Assembly (NCBI GenBank): GCA_028716385.1
Contig: JAQUPX010000001.1
Span: 656,775-720,774, forward strand
DNA: 64,000 bases
Direction of reading: 5' to 3'
Source of the DNA: a bacterium
GTDB taxonomy: Bacteria > Hydrothermota > UBA3073 > JACQXS01 > JAQTXJ01
The position numbers and the translations under genes are program-made. The number at the start of each line of letters is the position of its first letter. The first letter of the stretch is position 1. Below the pieces are notes generated by a model, which was given only the letters and a program-made list of their open reading frames with translations, ran no database searches and was not told where the DNA came from. Positions 9,152 to 18,006 of this stretch are shown here, one piece after another.

Positions 9152-9589
9152 TTATTTTTCCTCCTTTACTATTAAGTGAGTCCCTTCTATTTTTATAACC
9201 TTAACTTTTTTATTTTCAGGAATGATTTCTCCCGTTTCGCTGTCTGCTCTCCATTCCTCTTTGTCGAGTCGAACTCTGCCTGTATTTTTCATATTATCTA
9301 TTGTTTCGAGAACTATCCCGGTTTTTCCGACAAGCCTGTCAGCTCCGATACCGGGTGGTTGTTTCTTAGTCCACCGTTCCGCAAATTTTCGTGAAAGAGC
9401 GAAAAGAACCAAAGAAACAATTATAAAACTTCCCCATTGCCAGAGCATACCGATTTTAAAAAGCGCGATAATCCCTGCTACCGCAGCTCCGATTCCGAAA
9501 CATATAAGAAAAAATCCTGCAGTAAATATTTCAGAAATGGAAAAGATTACGGCAAAAATGAACCATAGTAACCATATTTTATCTCCCAT
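9152..9589 (-). CDS. NfeD family membrane protein
   Basis: A 145-residue short-form NfeD: three to four hydrophobic helices (about 5-75) followed by a small OB-fold domain ([18 protein letters not shown], then [14 protein letters not shown]). It lacks the N-terminal ClpP-like serine protease domain of long NfeD. It is the first gene of a two-gene operon with the SPFH protein, its usual physical partner. AAGGAGGGAAAATG provides a strong Shine-Dalgarno, and a TTGACA/TATTAT promoter lies upstream. Confidence 0.92.
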   Translation of the reverse strand: MGDKIWLLWFIFAVIFSISEIFTAGFFLICFGIGAAVAGIIALFKIGMLWQWGSFIIVSLVLFALSRKFAERWTKKQPPGIGADRLVGKTGIVLETIDNMKNTGRVRLDKEEWRADSETGEIIPENKKVKVIKIEGTHLIVKEEK

Positions 9590-9615
9590 TTTCCCTCCTT
9601 AAAATTATTAAAGTT

Positions 9616-9644
9616 ATAATATTGTGTAATTGAGCAACTGTCAA
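9616..9644 (-). promoter_or_regulatory. Promoter of the NfeD-SPFH operon
   Basis: On the minus strand TTGACA (9639-9644), 17-nt spacer, TATTAT (9616-9621), then a leader of about 20 nt with AAGGAGG before the ATG. It is a conventional leadered promoter, which contrasts with the leaderless sites elsewhere in the window. Confidence 0.7.
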
Positions 9645-9839
9645 TAAAAAATGGCGGGTATGTGTAAATTATGCTGATGGTTTTCTGATATAGAGGATAA
9701 GAATTAAGTCATTAAGTCCAGTCATAGAGAGATAGACAGATATTTGCACTATAAACAACAGAAAAATGGGGAAAAGCAAAAACAGTTCCAAATATTTGTG
9801 TTGACAATTGCGAGTTTTGCTGCAGAATAAACACTTTAA

Positions 9840-11477
9840 ATGGATAAAAGACCAATCATCGGAATAGTCCTAATATTTTTAGTGCTTATAGGATGGCAAT
9901 CCCTGGTCATAAAACGAAGCGCTAAACAAATTCCTGCTTCGGTAAAACAAGCGGATACATTAACAACCAGGAACTCCACAGGCTTGCCATCTAACAACTC
10001 TCCATCTACGGATGTTATTGTTGCTTCTACGGATACGCTTGCAGACACCGTTGTCGTGAAACTTGACACCGTAATTACTCCTTTATTAAAGGTTGTAATT
10101 GATCCTGTAGGCGCAAGTATCGTATCGCTTAATTTATCTGAATACGAAAGCTATCATAAGAAAGGAACTGAACTTGTTCCTTCCGGCAATAGTGGAATAA
10201 AGGATATAATAGAAACCAAGAAAAATGAGAAAATTGACCTTGGGAATGCAATATTCCGGTTGGTAGAGAATAGTCCTTATAGATTGGTATACGAAACTAC
10301 ACTCCCGTCAGGGGAAACAGGTCAAAAAATATATAATTTTTCGGATTCACTATATATTATAGGGCTTGAATATAAATTTCCTGATACATATCGGCATACG
10401 ATTCGTTGGGATGCAGGTCTGGCATATACGGAAAAAAAGGCTGATTTAGAGTTGAGATATTTTGGAGGAGCCGCAAATGCAGGGAAAGAGGTAATTTCAA
10501 AAACATTGATGCAACTTGATACCGTACCTTTTACGGAACAGGGAACTATAGACTGGGTAGGATTAAAGAATAAGTATTTTCTTGTTGCGATTATTCCAAT
10601 GGGAGAAACGGAGTCTTATTCTATGCGCAGGTTTGCAAAAGGTGCTGTCGGCGGTGGATGTATGATGGGGGGAGGGTGCGCAACTGCGCCTACAGACCCG
10701 GAATCCAAAAGAGTGGGCGTGTCTTTGACTACAAAAACGTCTACGGGAGAGTATGTCTATAAATTATATGTAGGTCCTCTGGATTATGAGCTTATGACTA
10801 AAGTGCATTCTACTCTTGGGGAATCTTGCTATTTTGGATTCAAATTGATAAGACCTATTTCCAGGTTTTTCTTAAAGTTTTTCCTGTTCTTGCATAAGGG
10901 AATATCCAATTATGGAATAATAATTATAATATTCTCCTTACTGATGACGATAATATTTTTTCCATTAACGGCTATGAGTCAGAAATCGGCAATTGCTATG
11001 CAAAGAATGCAACCGAAACTCAAGAGTTTGCAGACAAAATATAAGAGCGACCCTAAAAAAATGAATCAGGAAGTAATGGACCTTTACAGGAAAGAAGGGG
11101 TAAGCCCGGTATCCGGATGCCTCCCTCTTTTAATTCAGATGCCGATATTTTTTGCGTTATATGCAATTCTTGATACTTCAATAGTTTTAAGAAATGCAGT
11201 CTTTATTCCTCACTGGATAGAAAATCTTTCAGAGCCTGACCCGTTCTTTATTTTGCCGATTGCTATGGGGATTATGATGTTTATACAACAGAAAATGCAG
11301 TCTTCACAGATAAGCGACCCGATGCAAAGACGGATGATGTATTTTATGCCGATTATGTTTACGGTAATATTCTTGAACTTCCCTTCGGGGCTTGTAATTT
11401 ACTGGTTCATTTATAATACGTTCTCTGTCATTCAAACGAATATGATTAAGAAGAAACTGGCTCTCGCCGGGAAATAA
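9840..11477 (+). CDS. yidC: Membrane protein insertase YidC
   Basis: A 545-residue Gram-negative type YidC/Oxa1 insertase. It has an N-terminal transmembrane helix (MDKRPIIGIVLIFLVLIG), a low-complexity Ser/Thr linker, a large periplasmic beta-sandwich domain (about 75-330), and the conserved five-helix core from about 345 (NYGIIIIIFSLLMTIIFFPL, then SGCLPLLIQMPIFFALY and NFPSGLVIYWF). It inserts and folds inner-membrane proteins with or without SecYEG. An unusual feature is a GGGCMMGGGC insert at residues 271-280 in the periplasmic domain. The gene is not in the usual rpmH-rnpA-yidC cluster. A TTGACA (9801-9806) and weak CAGAAT box end 11 nt before the ATG, and no Shine-Dalgarno is present. 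Confidence 0.95.
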   Translation: MDKRPIIGIVLIFLVLIGWQSLVIKRSAKQIPASVKQADTLTTRNSTGLPSNNSPSTDVIVASTDTLADTVVVKLDTVITPLLKVVIDPVGASIVSLNLSEYESYHKKGTELVPSGNSGIKDIIETKKNEKIDLGNAIFRLVENSPYRLVYETTLPSGETGQKIYNFSDSLYIIGLEYKFPDTYRHTIRWDAGLAYTEKKADLELRYFGGAANAGKEVISKTLMQLDTVPFTEQGTIDWVGLKNKYFLVAIIPMGETESYSMRRFAKGAVGGGCMMGGGCATAPTDPESKRVGVSLTTKTSTGEYVYKLYVGPLDYELMTKVHSTLGESCYFGFKLIRPISRFFLKFFLFLHKGISNYGIIIIIFSLLMTIIFFPLTAMSQKSAIAMQRMQPKLKSLQTKYKSDPKKMNQEVMDLYRKEGVSPVSGCLPLLIQMPIFFALYAILDTSIVLRNAVFIPHWIENLSEPDPFFILPIAMGIMMFIQQKMQSSQISDPMQRRMMYFMPIMFTVIFLNFPSGLVIYWFIYNTFSVIQTNMIKKKLALAGK

Positions 11478-11554
11478 GCGGTTTTATCTGCAGAATTTAA
11501 TTCAAATCTTTCCGTTCTTTCTTGATTTAATCTGCCTGAGATGGATTGATTTTA

Positions 11555-11932
11555 CTATGCCTGATGTATAAACCCTATTTGTTCTTTCTCGGTATCTCTA
11601 TCAATTTTCTCTATACTATATACTAACTGAACGGAACTTTGATGAACAAGAATAGTTTTTTCGGTAACCAGGTCATCAATACAGTGAAATGCAATTAAAT
11701 TTGGATTCTGATAACTGACATTACTAACCTGGTGCTCCCGGTCATTATGTAGAATTACTTTTAAGACCAGTCTCTCATCCGGTTTTAGGCTATTCTCGGC
11801 TTCTCTTATCCATTTTTCTAATCGCTCTACGAAAGTGCTTGCGAGGTTATTTACCTGTGAAAGTGATGCATCCTTTCCCGTAATTGTCGGCATATATGTT
11901 TTCATTCTAGAACGGCTTATTGAATCATCCAT
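11555..11932 (-). CDS. Conserved-looking small cytoplasmic protein, unknown function
   Basis: A 125-residue soluble protein with no signal peptide or transmembrane segment. An N-terminal helical part (residues 25-50, VNNLASTFVERLEKWIREAE) precedes a mostly beta C-terminal part (KPDERLVLKVIL, then IAFHCIDDLVTEKTILVH). A strong AGAGGAGGAAAGAT Shine-Dalgarno precedes the ATG at 11932, which supports a real gene. I do not recognise the family. It is convergent with yidC and upstream of, but 137 nt from, the RAM-domain gene transcribed in the same direction. Confidence 0.65.
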   Translation of the reverse strand: MDDSISRSRMKTYMPTITGKDASLSQVNNLASTFVERLEKWIREAENSLKPDERLVLKVILHNDREHQVSNVSYQNPNLIAFHCIDDLVTEKTILVHQSSVQLVYSIEKIDRDTEKEQIGFIHQA

Positions 11933-12069
11933 ATCTTTCCTCCTCTATTTTATACTATAAAATAAACTAATATCTCTGTTCTTTCTTTTTGCAAGAAAAA
12001 TCTATGAGAATAAAAAAGCAGGAAAACTATTCGGGTCCACTGAGACATAATTTATTTTAATAATTGTCT

Positions 12070-12303
12070 TTATTCGACCACGATACAGGTAGTAGTGGAA
12101 CTTACGCTCTCCATCTTATGTATTTTCCCGGCAACTATATTTCCAAGTTCTTTAACATTATTGGATTTAAGAAATGCAACTATATCACAATTGCCCGTAA
12201 CCATATGAGCTTCTTTTATTTCAGGGAATTTCCTTATTTCTGTTAAAGCTTGCACGGTTTTTCCCGCAGTTGTTTTTATAAAAACATAATACAATACTTC
12301 CAT
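12070..12303 (-). CDS. Stand-alone RAM domain (Lrp/AsnC ligand-binding) protein
   Basis: A 77-residue protein that equals the C-terminal effector-binding domain of Lrp/AsnC regulators: a beta-alpha-beta-beta-alpha-beta pattern with YYVFIKTTAGKTVQALTEI, then KEAHMVTGNCDIVAFLKS (the conserved G-x-x-D-I turn) and a final beta strand. It has no helix-turn-helix domain. Stand-alone RAM proteins bind amino acids and are thought to modulate full-length Lrp homologues or other partners. AAGGAGACTGATTTATG gives a clear ribosome binding site. The partner is not in the window. Confidence 0.85.
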   Translation of the reverse strand: MEVLYYVFIKTTAGKTVQALTEIRKFPEIKEAHMVTGNCDIVAFLKSNNVKELGNIVAGKIHKMESVSSTTTCIVVE

Positions 12304-12556
12304 AAATCAGTCTCCTTTTATATCTGTAATATATCCTTAATTTTTAGAATATTCCCAAATTCCCATTTTAGCAAGAAAAACTTTTTCCGAAGAACGAATA
12401 CGACGAATGGCAATTTACAGGAATAAAACAACATTAGACGATAGTGGACAGAAAACAAAGTGGAAGAGGGAAGGATGAAAATAGGAAAAACTAACGGGTG
12501 GAAGTTAAAAAATGGGTTATAAGATTATAGATTGGGGCTAAGGATATAAAAATGTT
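12304..12556. other. Short intergenic region
   Basis: A 253-bp gap between two minus-strand genes. It contains GAACGAATACGACGAATGG (a degenerate decamer-type repeat) and purine-rich sequence. No gene, RNA or convincing terminator was seen. Confidence 0.5.
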
Positions 12557-12991
12557 TTATTTTTTATACACAATTGCCTGTCCCTTTATTGTGGAATATT
12601 TGTTGGAGTTAGAAGTACTTATGCCATTTGTAGACGCCTTTGTTTGCCGGTTCTCAACAGTAAGTTCCATCGGAGGATATATCCCCATTATAGCATCTGC
12701 TCCTATTTTAGCTGCTTCTTTTTTCATATCTTTTAGATAGTCTTCGAGTTTTGGACCTTTTTTATTAATCCAGTAATCGGGGTTGGGCAAAGTCTCTACG
12801 ATTCCAATTACACTGTATGGTTTGTCGGGCTGGGCTCCTTCAAAATAAACTTCTATTTCTTCCGGGAGCTTATGCTTTGGAATATAATTGTGGTCAAGCG
12901 TTAAAAATTCTGTTTCCATCGGAACGCCACATCCCATAAATATAAGAATAAAAAAAAGATTTACCATCATCAAAAATCTAAGACTTCTCAT
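12557..12991 (-). CDS. Small outer-envelope lipoprotein
   Basis: A 144-residue protein with a lipoprotein signal ending in the lipobox FMGC (cysteine about residue 21). The mature part contains EVYFEGAQPDKPYSVIGIVE and MKKEAAKIGADAIMGIY, a fold-signature (P-Y-x-x-I/L-G-x-V/I, then A-x-x-x-G-A-D-A-I) seen in small RcsF/YbjQ-like lipoproteins; the specific family is not certain. AAGGAGA precedes the ATG. It lies 18 nt after the T9SS beta-helix protein and is the last gene of the 19775-12557 operon. Confidence 0.72.
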   Translation of the reverse strand: MRSLRFLMMVNLFFILIFMGCGVPMETEFLTLDHNYIPKHKLPEEIEVYFEGAQPDKPYSVIGIVETLPNPDYWINKKGPKLEDYLKDMKKEAAKIGADAIMGIYPPMELTVENRQTKASTNGISTSNSNKYSTIKGQAIVYKK

Positions 12992-13009
12992 TTTTTTCTC
13001 CTTTATAAA

Positions 13010-14902
13010 TTATTTCATCAGTACAAGTTTCTTGGTTATTATTAAATTTTCTACTATTAGTTTTGCGAAATAAATCCCCGATGATAAATCTTTGGCGGAA
13101 AGGGTTGCGCTGTACAATCCGGAGGGTTTTTGTTCGTTAACGAGGGTTTTTACACAACGACCGGAGAGGTCGTAGAGCATTAATCGAACATTTGTTAATA
13201 GTGTACTAGTGGAATAGTTATTAGGAGGAATAGTATAACTAATAATGGTTGATTTAATAAATGGATTTTTACTTATTTTCAATTCCACATTCTGAAATCT
13301 AAAATCCGAAATTGAGGATTCTTCTATTCCATAAGCGCCTTTATAGAAAACCAGTAATTTTTGTGAAGTATCCGTGTTTGCAGTAATCGTTACAATGGAG
13401 CACCCGGTGTCTGTTTTTACTATGTTGTAAATATCATCAAGCCGAATAGTATCATTACCGTCGGAAGTTTTTACGATTGCTTCTCCCTGGTATATCCCGG
13501 AATTCGTATCCGTCTCAAGCAATGCGATTGCAATACCCGTTGGATAACGGTTTGTTTTTATAATTGCAACGGCTGCTTCTCTGAATTTTATATTCCTGTC
13601 TTGCCCGTATATTCTGAGATACAGGGTATCAGGATTATTTTTAAGGGAATCTACTATAAATGAATAAGTGTTGTCATAATTGCGAATGGAGTCTATTGGA
13701 ATAGGTTCCCCGGGTGCTCCCGGTACAAAATTATACATACCGGGGGTATACGTACTTTGTCCTTCTATGTGTTTTGCGATTTCTGTTGCAGTGGTGTCCC
13801 ACCAAAAATTGTTTTTCAAAGAAATGGGGAAAGTTGTATTATTGAAAATTTCAACTTCCGATTGTAAGGTGTTGTAATACAGGTTTGAGTAAGAAATTGT
13901 GGTTGTTGTATCTGCGTCTGCCGTCAGGTAAACAGTGCCGGTTCCTGTTCCTGCAATATCGCCGTTATCTACTATAAAACAACTGTCAATAAAGGTGTTG
14001 CCGTTATTAGTATTGAAAACGGCGCTTCCCCTTTTACTTTTATTCAAGGCAATGACACAATTTTTGATTTTAGTTTTAGTTGAGGAACTATAATAGTTGT
14101 CAATAAAAATTCCGCCTCCGCATCCATAATTAGCACAATTACCTGCTATTATATTATTTGTAATCGTAGATGTAGAATGATACATATAAATCCCGGCGCC
14201 ATTATATTTAGCCGAATTATTTGTTATTGTATTCCGGGTAATTAAATTTGTTGTGTACCACTGGGTGGCATAAATACCTCCACCATAATCGGCAAAATTA
14301 TCTTTTATTATATTGTTTTTAAGGGACGGAGTATAGGTAAAGTCGTGATTTCCTACTCCGCCACCATAAGTAGCAACATTGCTCTTTATTATGCAGTTTT
14401 TTATTGTCGGAGCCGAAGAGTAATAAAAACCTATTCCACCGCCACAAACAGCAAAGTTATTTGTTATAATGCAAGAATCTATGGTTGGCGAAGCGTAGTC
14501 GTAGCAGCAAATGCCTCCTCCGTATCTATATTCTCCGTTAGCTCCTTTTGCATTTCCGTCTTTTATCGTGAAACCTTTTATTAAGGTAAATGTATCCGTA
14601 TTAGAGCAATATATTACATGATAAGATGAGCAAGCGGATGCGCTGTTAAATCCGCTTAACGTGCAAGATTGAGCGCCATTAGCGCTCATTAACGTTACGG
14701 ATTCTTTCATACTAATGCCCCGGTATAAGCTTACTTCTCCTGCATAATAAGTTCCATTATGAACCATAACGGTATCGTATAAAGAGCTTGCATTTATTGA
14801 GTCCTGGATTCCCTGTGCGTTATCCGAGACAAAAACATCTCTTATTTTTCCTGTAAGAAAAGTGGGAACAAGTAACATTATAAATATGATTTTTTTTATC
14901 AT
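13010..14902 (-). CDS. Secreted parallel beta-helix protein with T9SS sorting domain
   Basis: A 630-residue protein with an N-terminal signal peptide (MIKKIIFIMLLVPTFLTG). A right-handed parallel beta-helix runs from about residue 30 to 370, made of turns such as SPTIDSCIITNNFAVCGGGI and APTIKNCIIKSNVATYGGGV. An Ig-like segment follows (about 395-520, with ETDTNSGIYQGEA). A type-A C-terminal sorting domain begins near KISKNPF and ends YDLSGRCVKTLVNEQKPSG, SSGIYFAKL, KKLVLMK. Such proteins are exported by Sec, moved across the outer membrane by T9SS and anchored on the surface. The DNA of the linker before the sorting domain (13278-13320) resembles a TTTCGGATTT-type interspersed repeat. It starts 9 nt after the TonB-receptor stop, so the two are coupled. 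Confidence 0.88.
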   Translation of the reverse strand: MIKKIIFIMLLVPTFLTGKIRDVFVSDNAQGIQDSINASSLYDTVMVHNGTYYAGEVSLYRGISMKESVTLMSANGAQSCTLSGFNSASACSSYHVIYCSNTDTFTLIKGFTIKDGNAKGANGEYRYGGGICCYDYASPTIDSCIITNNFAVCGGGIGFYYSSAPTIKNCIIKSNVATYGGGVGNHDFTYTPSLKNNIIKDNFADYGGGIYATQWYTTNLITRNTITNNSAKYNGAGIYMYHSTSTITNNIIAGNCANYGCGGGIFIDNYYSSSTKTKIKNCVIALNKSKRGSAVFNTNNGNTFIDSCFIVDNGDIAGTGTGTVYLTADADTTTTISYSNLYYNTLQSEVEIFNNTTFPISLKNNFWWDTTATEIAKHIEGQSTYTPGMYNFVPGAPGEPIPIDSIRNYDNTYSFIVDSLKNNPDTLYLRIYGQDRNIKFREAAVAIIKTNRYPTGIAIALLETDTNSGIYQGEAIVKTSDGNDTIRLDDIYNIVKTDTGCSIVTITANTDTSQKLLVFYKGAYGIEESSISDFRFQNVELKISKNPFIKSTIISYTIPPNNYSTSTLLTNVRLMLYDLSGRCVKTLVNEQKPSGLYSATLSAKDLSSGIYFAKLIVENLIITKKLVLMK

Positions 14903-14911
14903 TTTGTTTGC

Positions 14912-17056
14912 CTAAAAAATCGTAAAATCTACGCCTAAAAAAGCGAGTCTTGGCAGCATATAGATGGGCTGGCGTTGAGAATCAATATAATTATAAAATT
15001 GAACGTTTCTATGTTGAAATACATTAAGGATGCTAAAATATATATTCCCGGTGGTTGTAGATATGTGAAACTCTCTTTCGATTTTTATATCCAGTCTATC
15101 ATAGGATGGGTAGCGTTCCGAATTTTTTGGTCCTTTGACTAGATACCAGTGGTCAAGTGCGTCATCCCAGAGCCAACCTGCGATTGGGGTAAACGGCCTT
15201 CCTGAAGAATGTCTGCAATTAGCGCTTATTGCATATTTACCGAGAGTATAAACACCTATTAAATTTAAAGAAATAGGCTGGTCTGCATCAAAGTCTGCAA
15301 GAGTCTTGTCAAATAAATTTGTTCTTTTTGTTTTAGAAAACGAACAGGAAATCCAGCCAAAGAAATTGTTTGTAAATGATTTTTTTATAAATGTTTCTAT
15401 TCCCCTTGAAAAACCATATCCGCTAGCATCGGAAGATACAACCATATTCCCTTCATCAATAGATATGAACCCTAAGTTACTGATTCTATTTTCATAGAAT
15501 TCAATTTTTCCGTTAATATCTTTGGATATTTCCCTTTCTATTCCTATTACATAATGATTTGACTTTGCAGGAGGAAGCTCCGGTGCAAGCGTTAACACCT
15601 CAAGAGCCTGGAACTGCTGATAATATCCCCAGGCAAGGGAGAGAGAAGTTTTAGGATTATAAAAGTATGTTAATCTGAGCCTTGGGCTCATAACAGTCTG
15701 GTCAGTTAATGAATTATAATCAAGTCTTGAGCCTGAAGCCAGCATCATTTTACTTGAAATGGGCGTATTTAAGGTTAAGTAGGTGCCATATTGTATCGCA
15801 CAGGTATCCGCGAACAAATTTATAGATTCATTATATCTCTCAAGTCCCATAAATTCAATAGGCCAGTCATCGTCTAAAGAATAATCAAGGTATGAGCAGG
15901 AAACTCCCCACTCAAGAGATTTGTCTTTAAGAAATTTAATTTCCCCGTTTTGGTTTATCCCGCTTTTTTTCAAGAGCTTATTTTTGTTGTGTGTATGGTA
16001 ATCGGTCCAGTTAGCATACCTGCTAAGATAGGTATGGTAAATTACCGTTCTGAGGGGCTGATCCCGTATAGTAGTGCAGTAATTTAAAACATAAGTATTG
16101 CTTTCGTTGTTCCAGTTAACGCTTCCCCCGATGTCTCCCATAACATTTCCGGATACGGATGCCGCATCTTCCATCAATAAGTTGCTTAACGATAGCTTAT
16201 TGTTTTTACCGAGAGAGAATGATAATTTATTCTGAAAGTTCTGGTAAGCGGGTAAAATTATAGTTGAGTCTTCTATTCCTACAAGAGGGGCAACGGCTTT
16301 AAAATAATTTTTTCTTGCAGAGAAAATATAGGAACAATTATTCGAGAGAGGAAATTCTGTTTCAATTCCGGCTTCCAACAAATCTGCGTTTATTTTTGTC
16401 ACTCTTTTTTCAAAGGACCCTTCTCTTGTTATGACATCAAGGACTGCGGACAACTTGTCTCCGTAGGATGCCGGGAATCCGCCACAGGAGAATCTTACAT
16501 CTTGAAGCAAATTTACGTTAAAAGCCGACACGGCTCCGAAATAGTGTTGTGGACAGGCAATTTCTCCCCCGTCCATCAGGTAAAGGTTTTCATCGGGAGT
16601 GCCGCCGCGGATATAAAGCCATCCTACAAGGTCAGATACCGAATAGACACCCGGGAAAGACTGGAGAGTTCGGAAAAAATCCAATTCTGCGAAAGGAATT
16701 TTCTTAAGTTCTTTTAGGTCTATTGCCCTGAAAGATGGTTCAAGAATACGTTCTCCAAGCACCCGGACTTCTTCGAGTTTAAAAGTTTTTTTGTTTACCG
16801 GGATAGACAATTTTAATTCTTGTTTTGGTGAAAGCTTTACGTCTATGGTTTTCCCTGTGTATCCGATATGGGATACTTTTATTTTGTAGTCTCCGGGCTT
16901 GAGTTTTGTATAGAATTTGCCTGTAGAGTCAGTAATTGTGACAGAAGCGCCGTTGTTTATAAATAAGTTAACAAAGGGAACGGGCTCGTAGGTATCAGCA
17001 TCATAAACGGTTCCCGAAATAGATGCGGCAGTGATAAAAAAGGCAAGCAGAATCAT
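14912..17056 (-). CDS. TonB-dependent outer-membrane receptor with carboxypeptidase-regulatory-like domain
   Basis: A 714-residue protein: short signal sequence (residues 1-14), a CarboxypepD_reg-like beta-sandwich (about 15-95, SGTVYDADTYEPVPFVN, then GDYKIKVSHIGYTGK), a plug domain (about 100-210, LQSFPGVYSVSDLVGWLYIRGG and LYLMDGG) and a 22-strand type barrel ending in a C-terminal aromatic strand (FLGVDFTIF). It imports or binds a large ligand using TonB energy; the substrate is not readable. Its start overlaps the upstream propeller lipoprotein stop by 4 nt. The two upstream lipoproteins may be surface partners, comparable in position though not in sequence to SusD-like partners; that is inference. 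Confidence 0.9.
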   Translation of the reverse strand: MILLAFFITAASISGTVYDADTYEPVPFVNLFINNGASVTITDSTGKFYTKLKPGDYKIKVSHIGYTGKTIDVKLSPKQELKLSIPVNKKTFKLEEVRVLGERILEPSFRAIDLKELKKIPFAELDFFRTLQSFPGVYSVSDLVGWLYIRGGTPDENLYLMDGGEIACPQHYFGAVSAFNVNLLQDVRFSCGGFPASYGDKLSAVLDVITREGSFEKRVTKINADLLEAGIETEFPLSNNCSYIFSARKNYFKAVAPLVGIEDSTIILPAYQNFQNKLSFSLGKNNKLSLSNLLMEDAASVSGNVMGDIGGSVNWNNESNTYVLNYCTTIRDQPLRTVIYHTYLSRYANWTDYHTHNKNKLLKKSGINQNGEIKFLKDKSLEWGVSCSYLDYSLDDDWPIEFMGLERYNESINLFADTCAIQYGTYLTLNTPISSKMMLASGSRLDYNSLTDQTVMSPRLRLTYFYNPKTSLSLAWGYYQQFQALEVLTLAPELPPAKSNHYVIGIEREISKDINGKIEFYENRISNLGFISIDEGNMVVSSDASGYGFSRGIETFIKKSFTNNFFGWISCSFSKTKRTNLFDKTLADFDADQPISLNLIGVYTLGKYAISANCRHSSGRPFTPIAGWLWDDALDHWYLVKGPKNSERYPSYDRLDIKIEREFHISTTTGNIYFSILNVFQHRNVQFYNYIDSQRQPIYMLPRLAFLGVDFTIF

Positions 17057-18006
17057 CGTAATTTTTCAACTTTAAGAATAAGTAAAGACTGGTTTTGAAG
17101 ATAATATATATAATCTCCCTCTGTTTTCAAATAAGCGCCGCCTCCCAGTAGCTTCTCGGTTACGCAAAGATAATAAGGAGTTTGCGCATTCAGGAGATAT
17201 ACTGTAGAGCCGTCCGTAGCTATTCCATATTTGTCAAAATCGAAATCCAGTATTTCGTTTGGAAATTTTATATAGCGAATGGGCTCAAGTGTTTGGCCTT
17301 TAATTTTTATCACATATATTGCAGGCTGGATCCCCACTACTCTGCAATATAAATATTCATCACTCTTTTTAAGTCCCGTCCCGGAATACATTGATATTTT
17401 AGAAATGCCTATGGGTACGGGTTGGGTTGGGTTTGAAAAATCATAAGTCTGAAGATAATAATTGGATAATATGTATCCAACTTTGTTTTCAATAATGTAA
17501 TCTACTATAGGATATTCCAGGGTTACTGTTCCAAGGAGTACAGGATTAGACGGGGAAGATATATTTATTGTTAATAAATTGCCGTTGCTTGTTTTAACAT
17601 AAGCATAGTTTTCATTTATTTTTATATTTGTGGCAGTGGCATTAAAACCTATTTTTCCAATAATCGAGAAAAAATTAGAATTAACCTCTATGATAAAAAG
17701 TGTATCTCGAGATATGATATAGGAATAAGAGTCAGTTATAATCGCATCTTTTATTTCATAGTTCATAACGCTAAGGTAAGTAATAGACGGTTCCGGTCTA
17801 GCCTTGTCAGAAATATCCCATATTTCGTAGTAATTCCCTATTATATAAGCTTTATTTTTGTATATTCTAAGGATACCATTAGTGCTTAGTTCGGTATTTG
17901 ATAGCAAGTTCAGGTAAATTCCATTGGAGTCTTCCGTTGGTGCATTGAGGCCAAAATCGCAGCCCATACAGAAGATAAGTAGTAAAATAGTTATTCTTAG
18001 TTGCAT
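17053..18006 (-). CDS. LVIVD-repeat beta-propeller lipoprotein
   Basis: A 317-residue protein with a lipoprotein signal (LLLIFCMGC, lipid-anchored cysteine about residue 16) followed by repeated blades of the LVIVD/choice-of-anchor type: IWDISDKARPEPSITYL, LLTINISSPSNPVLLGTV, QTYDFSNPTQPVPIG. These form a beta-propeller, usually for protein or ligand binding at the cell surface. It overlaps the upstream gene by 10 nt and the TonB receptor by 4 nt, indicating tight translational coupling. No enzymatic residues are evident. Confidence 0.85.
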   Translation of the reverse strand: MQLRITILLLIFCMGCDFGLNAPTEDSNGIYLNLLSNTELSTNGILRIYKNKAYIIGNYYEIWDISDKARPEPSITYLSVMNYEIKDAIITDSYSYIISRDTLFIIEVNSNFFSIIGKIGFNATATNIKINENYAYVKTSNGNLLTINISSPSNPVLLGTVTLEYPIVDYIIENKVGYILSNYYLQTYDFSNPTQPVPIGISKISMYSGTGLKKSDEYLYCRVVGIQPAIYVIKIKGQTLEPIRYIKFPNEILDFDFDKYGIATDGSTVYLLNAQTPYYLCVTEKLLGGGAYLKTEGDYIYYLQNQSLLILKVEKLR

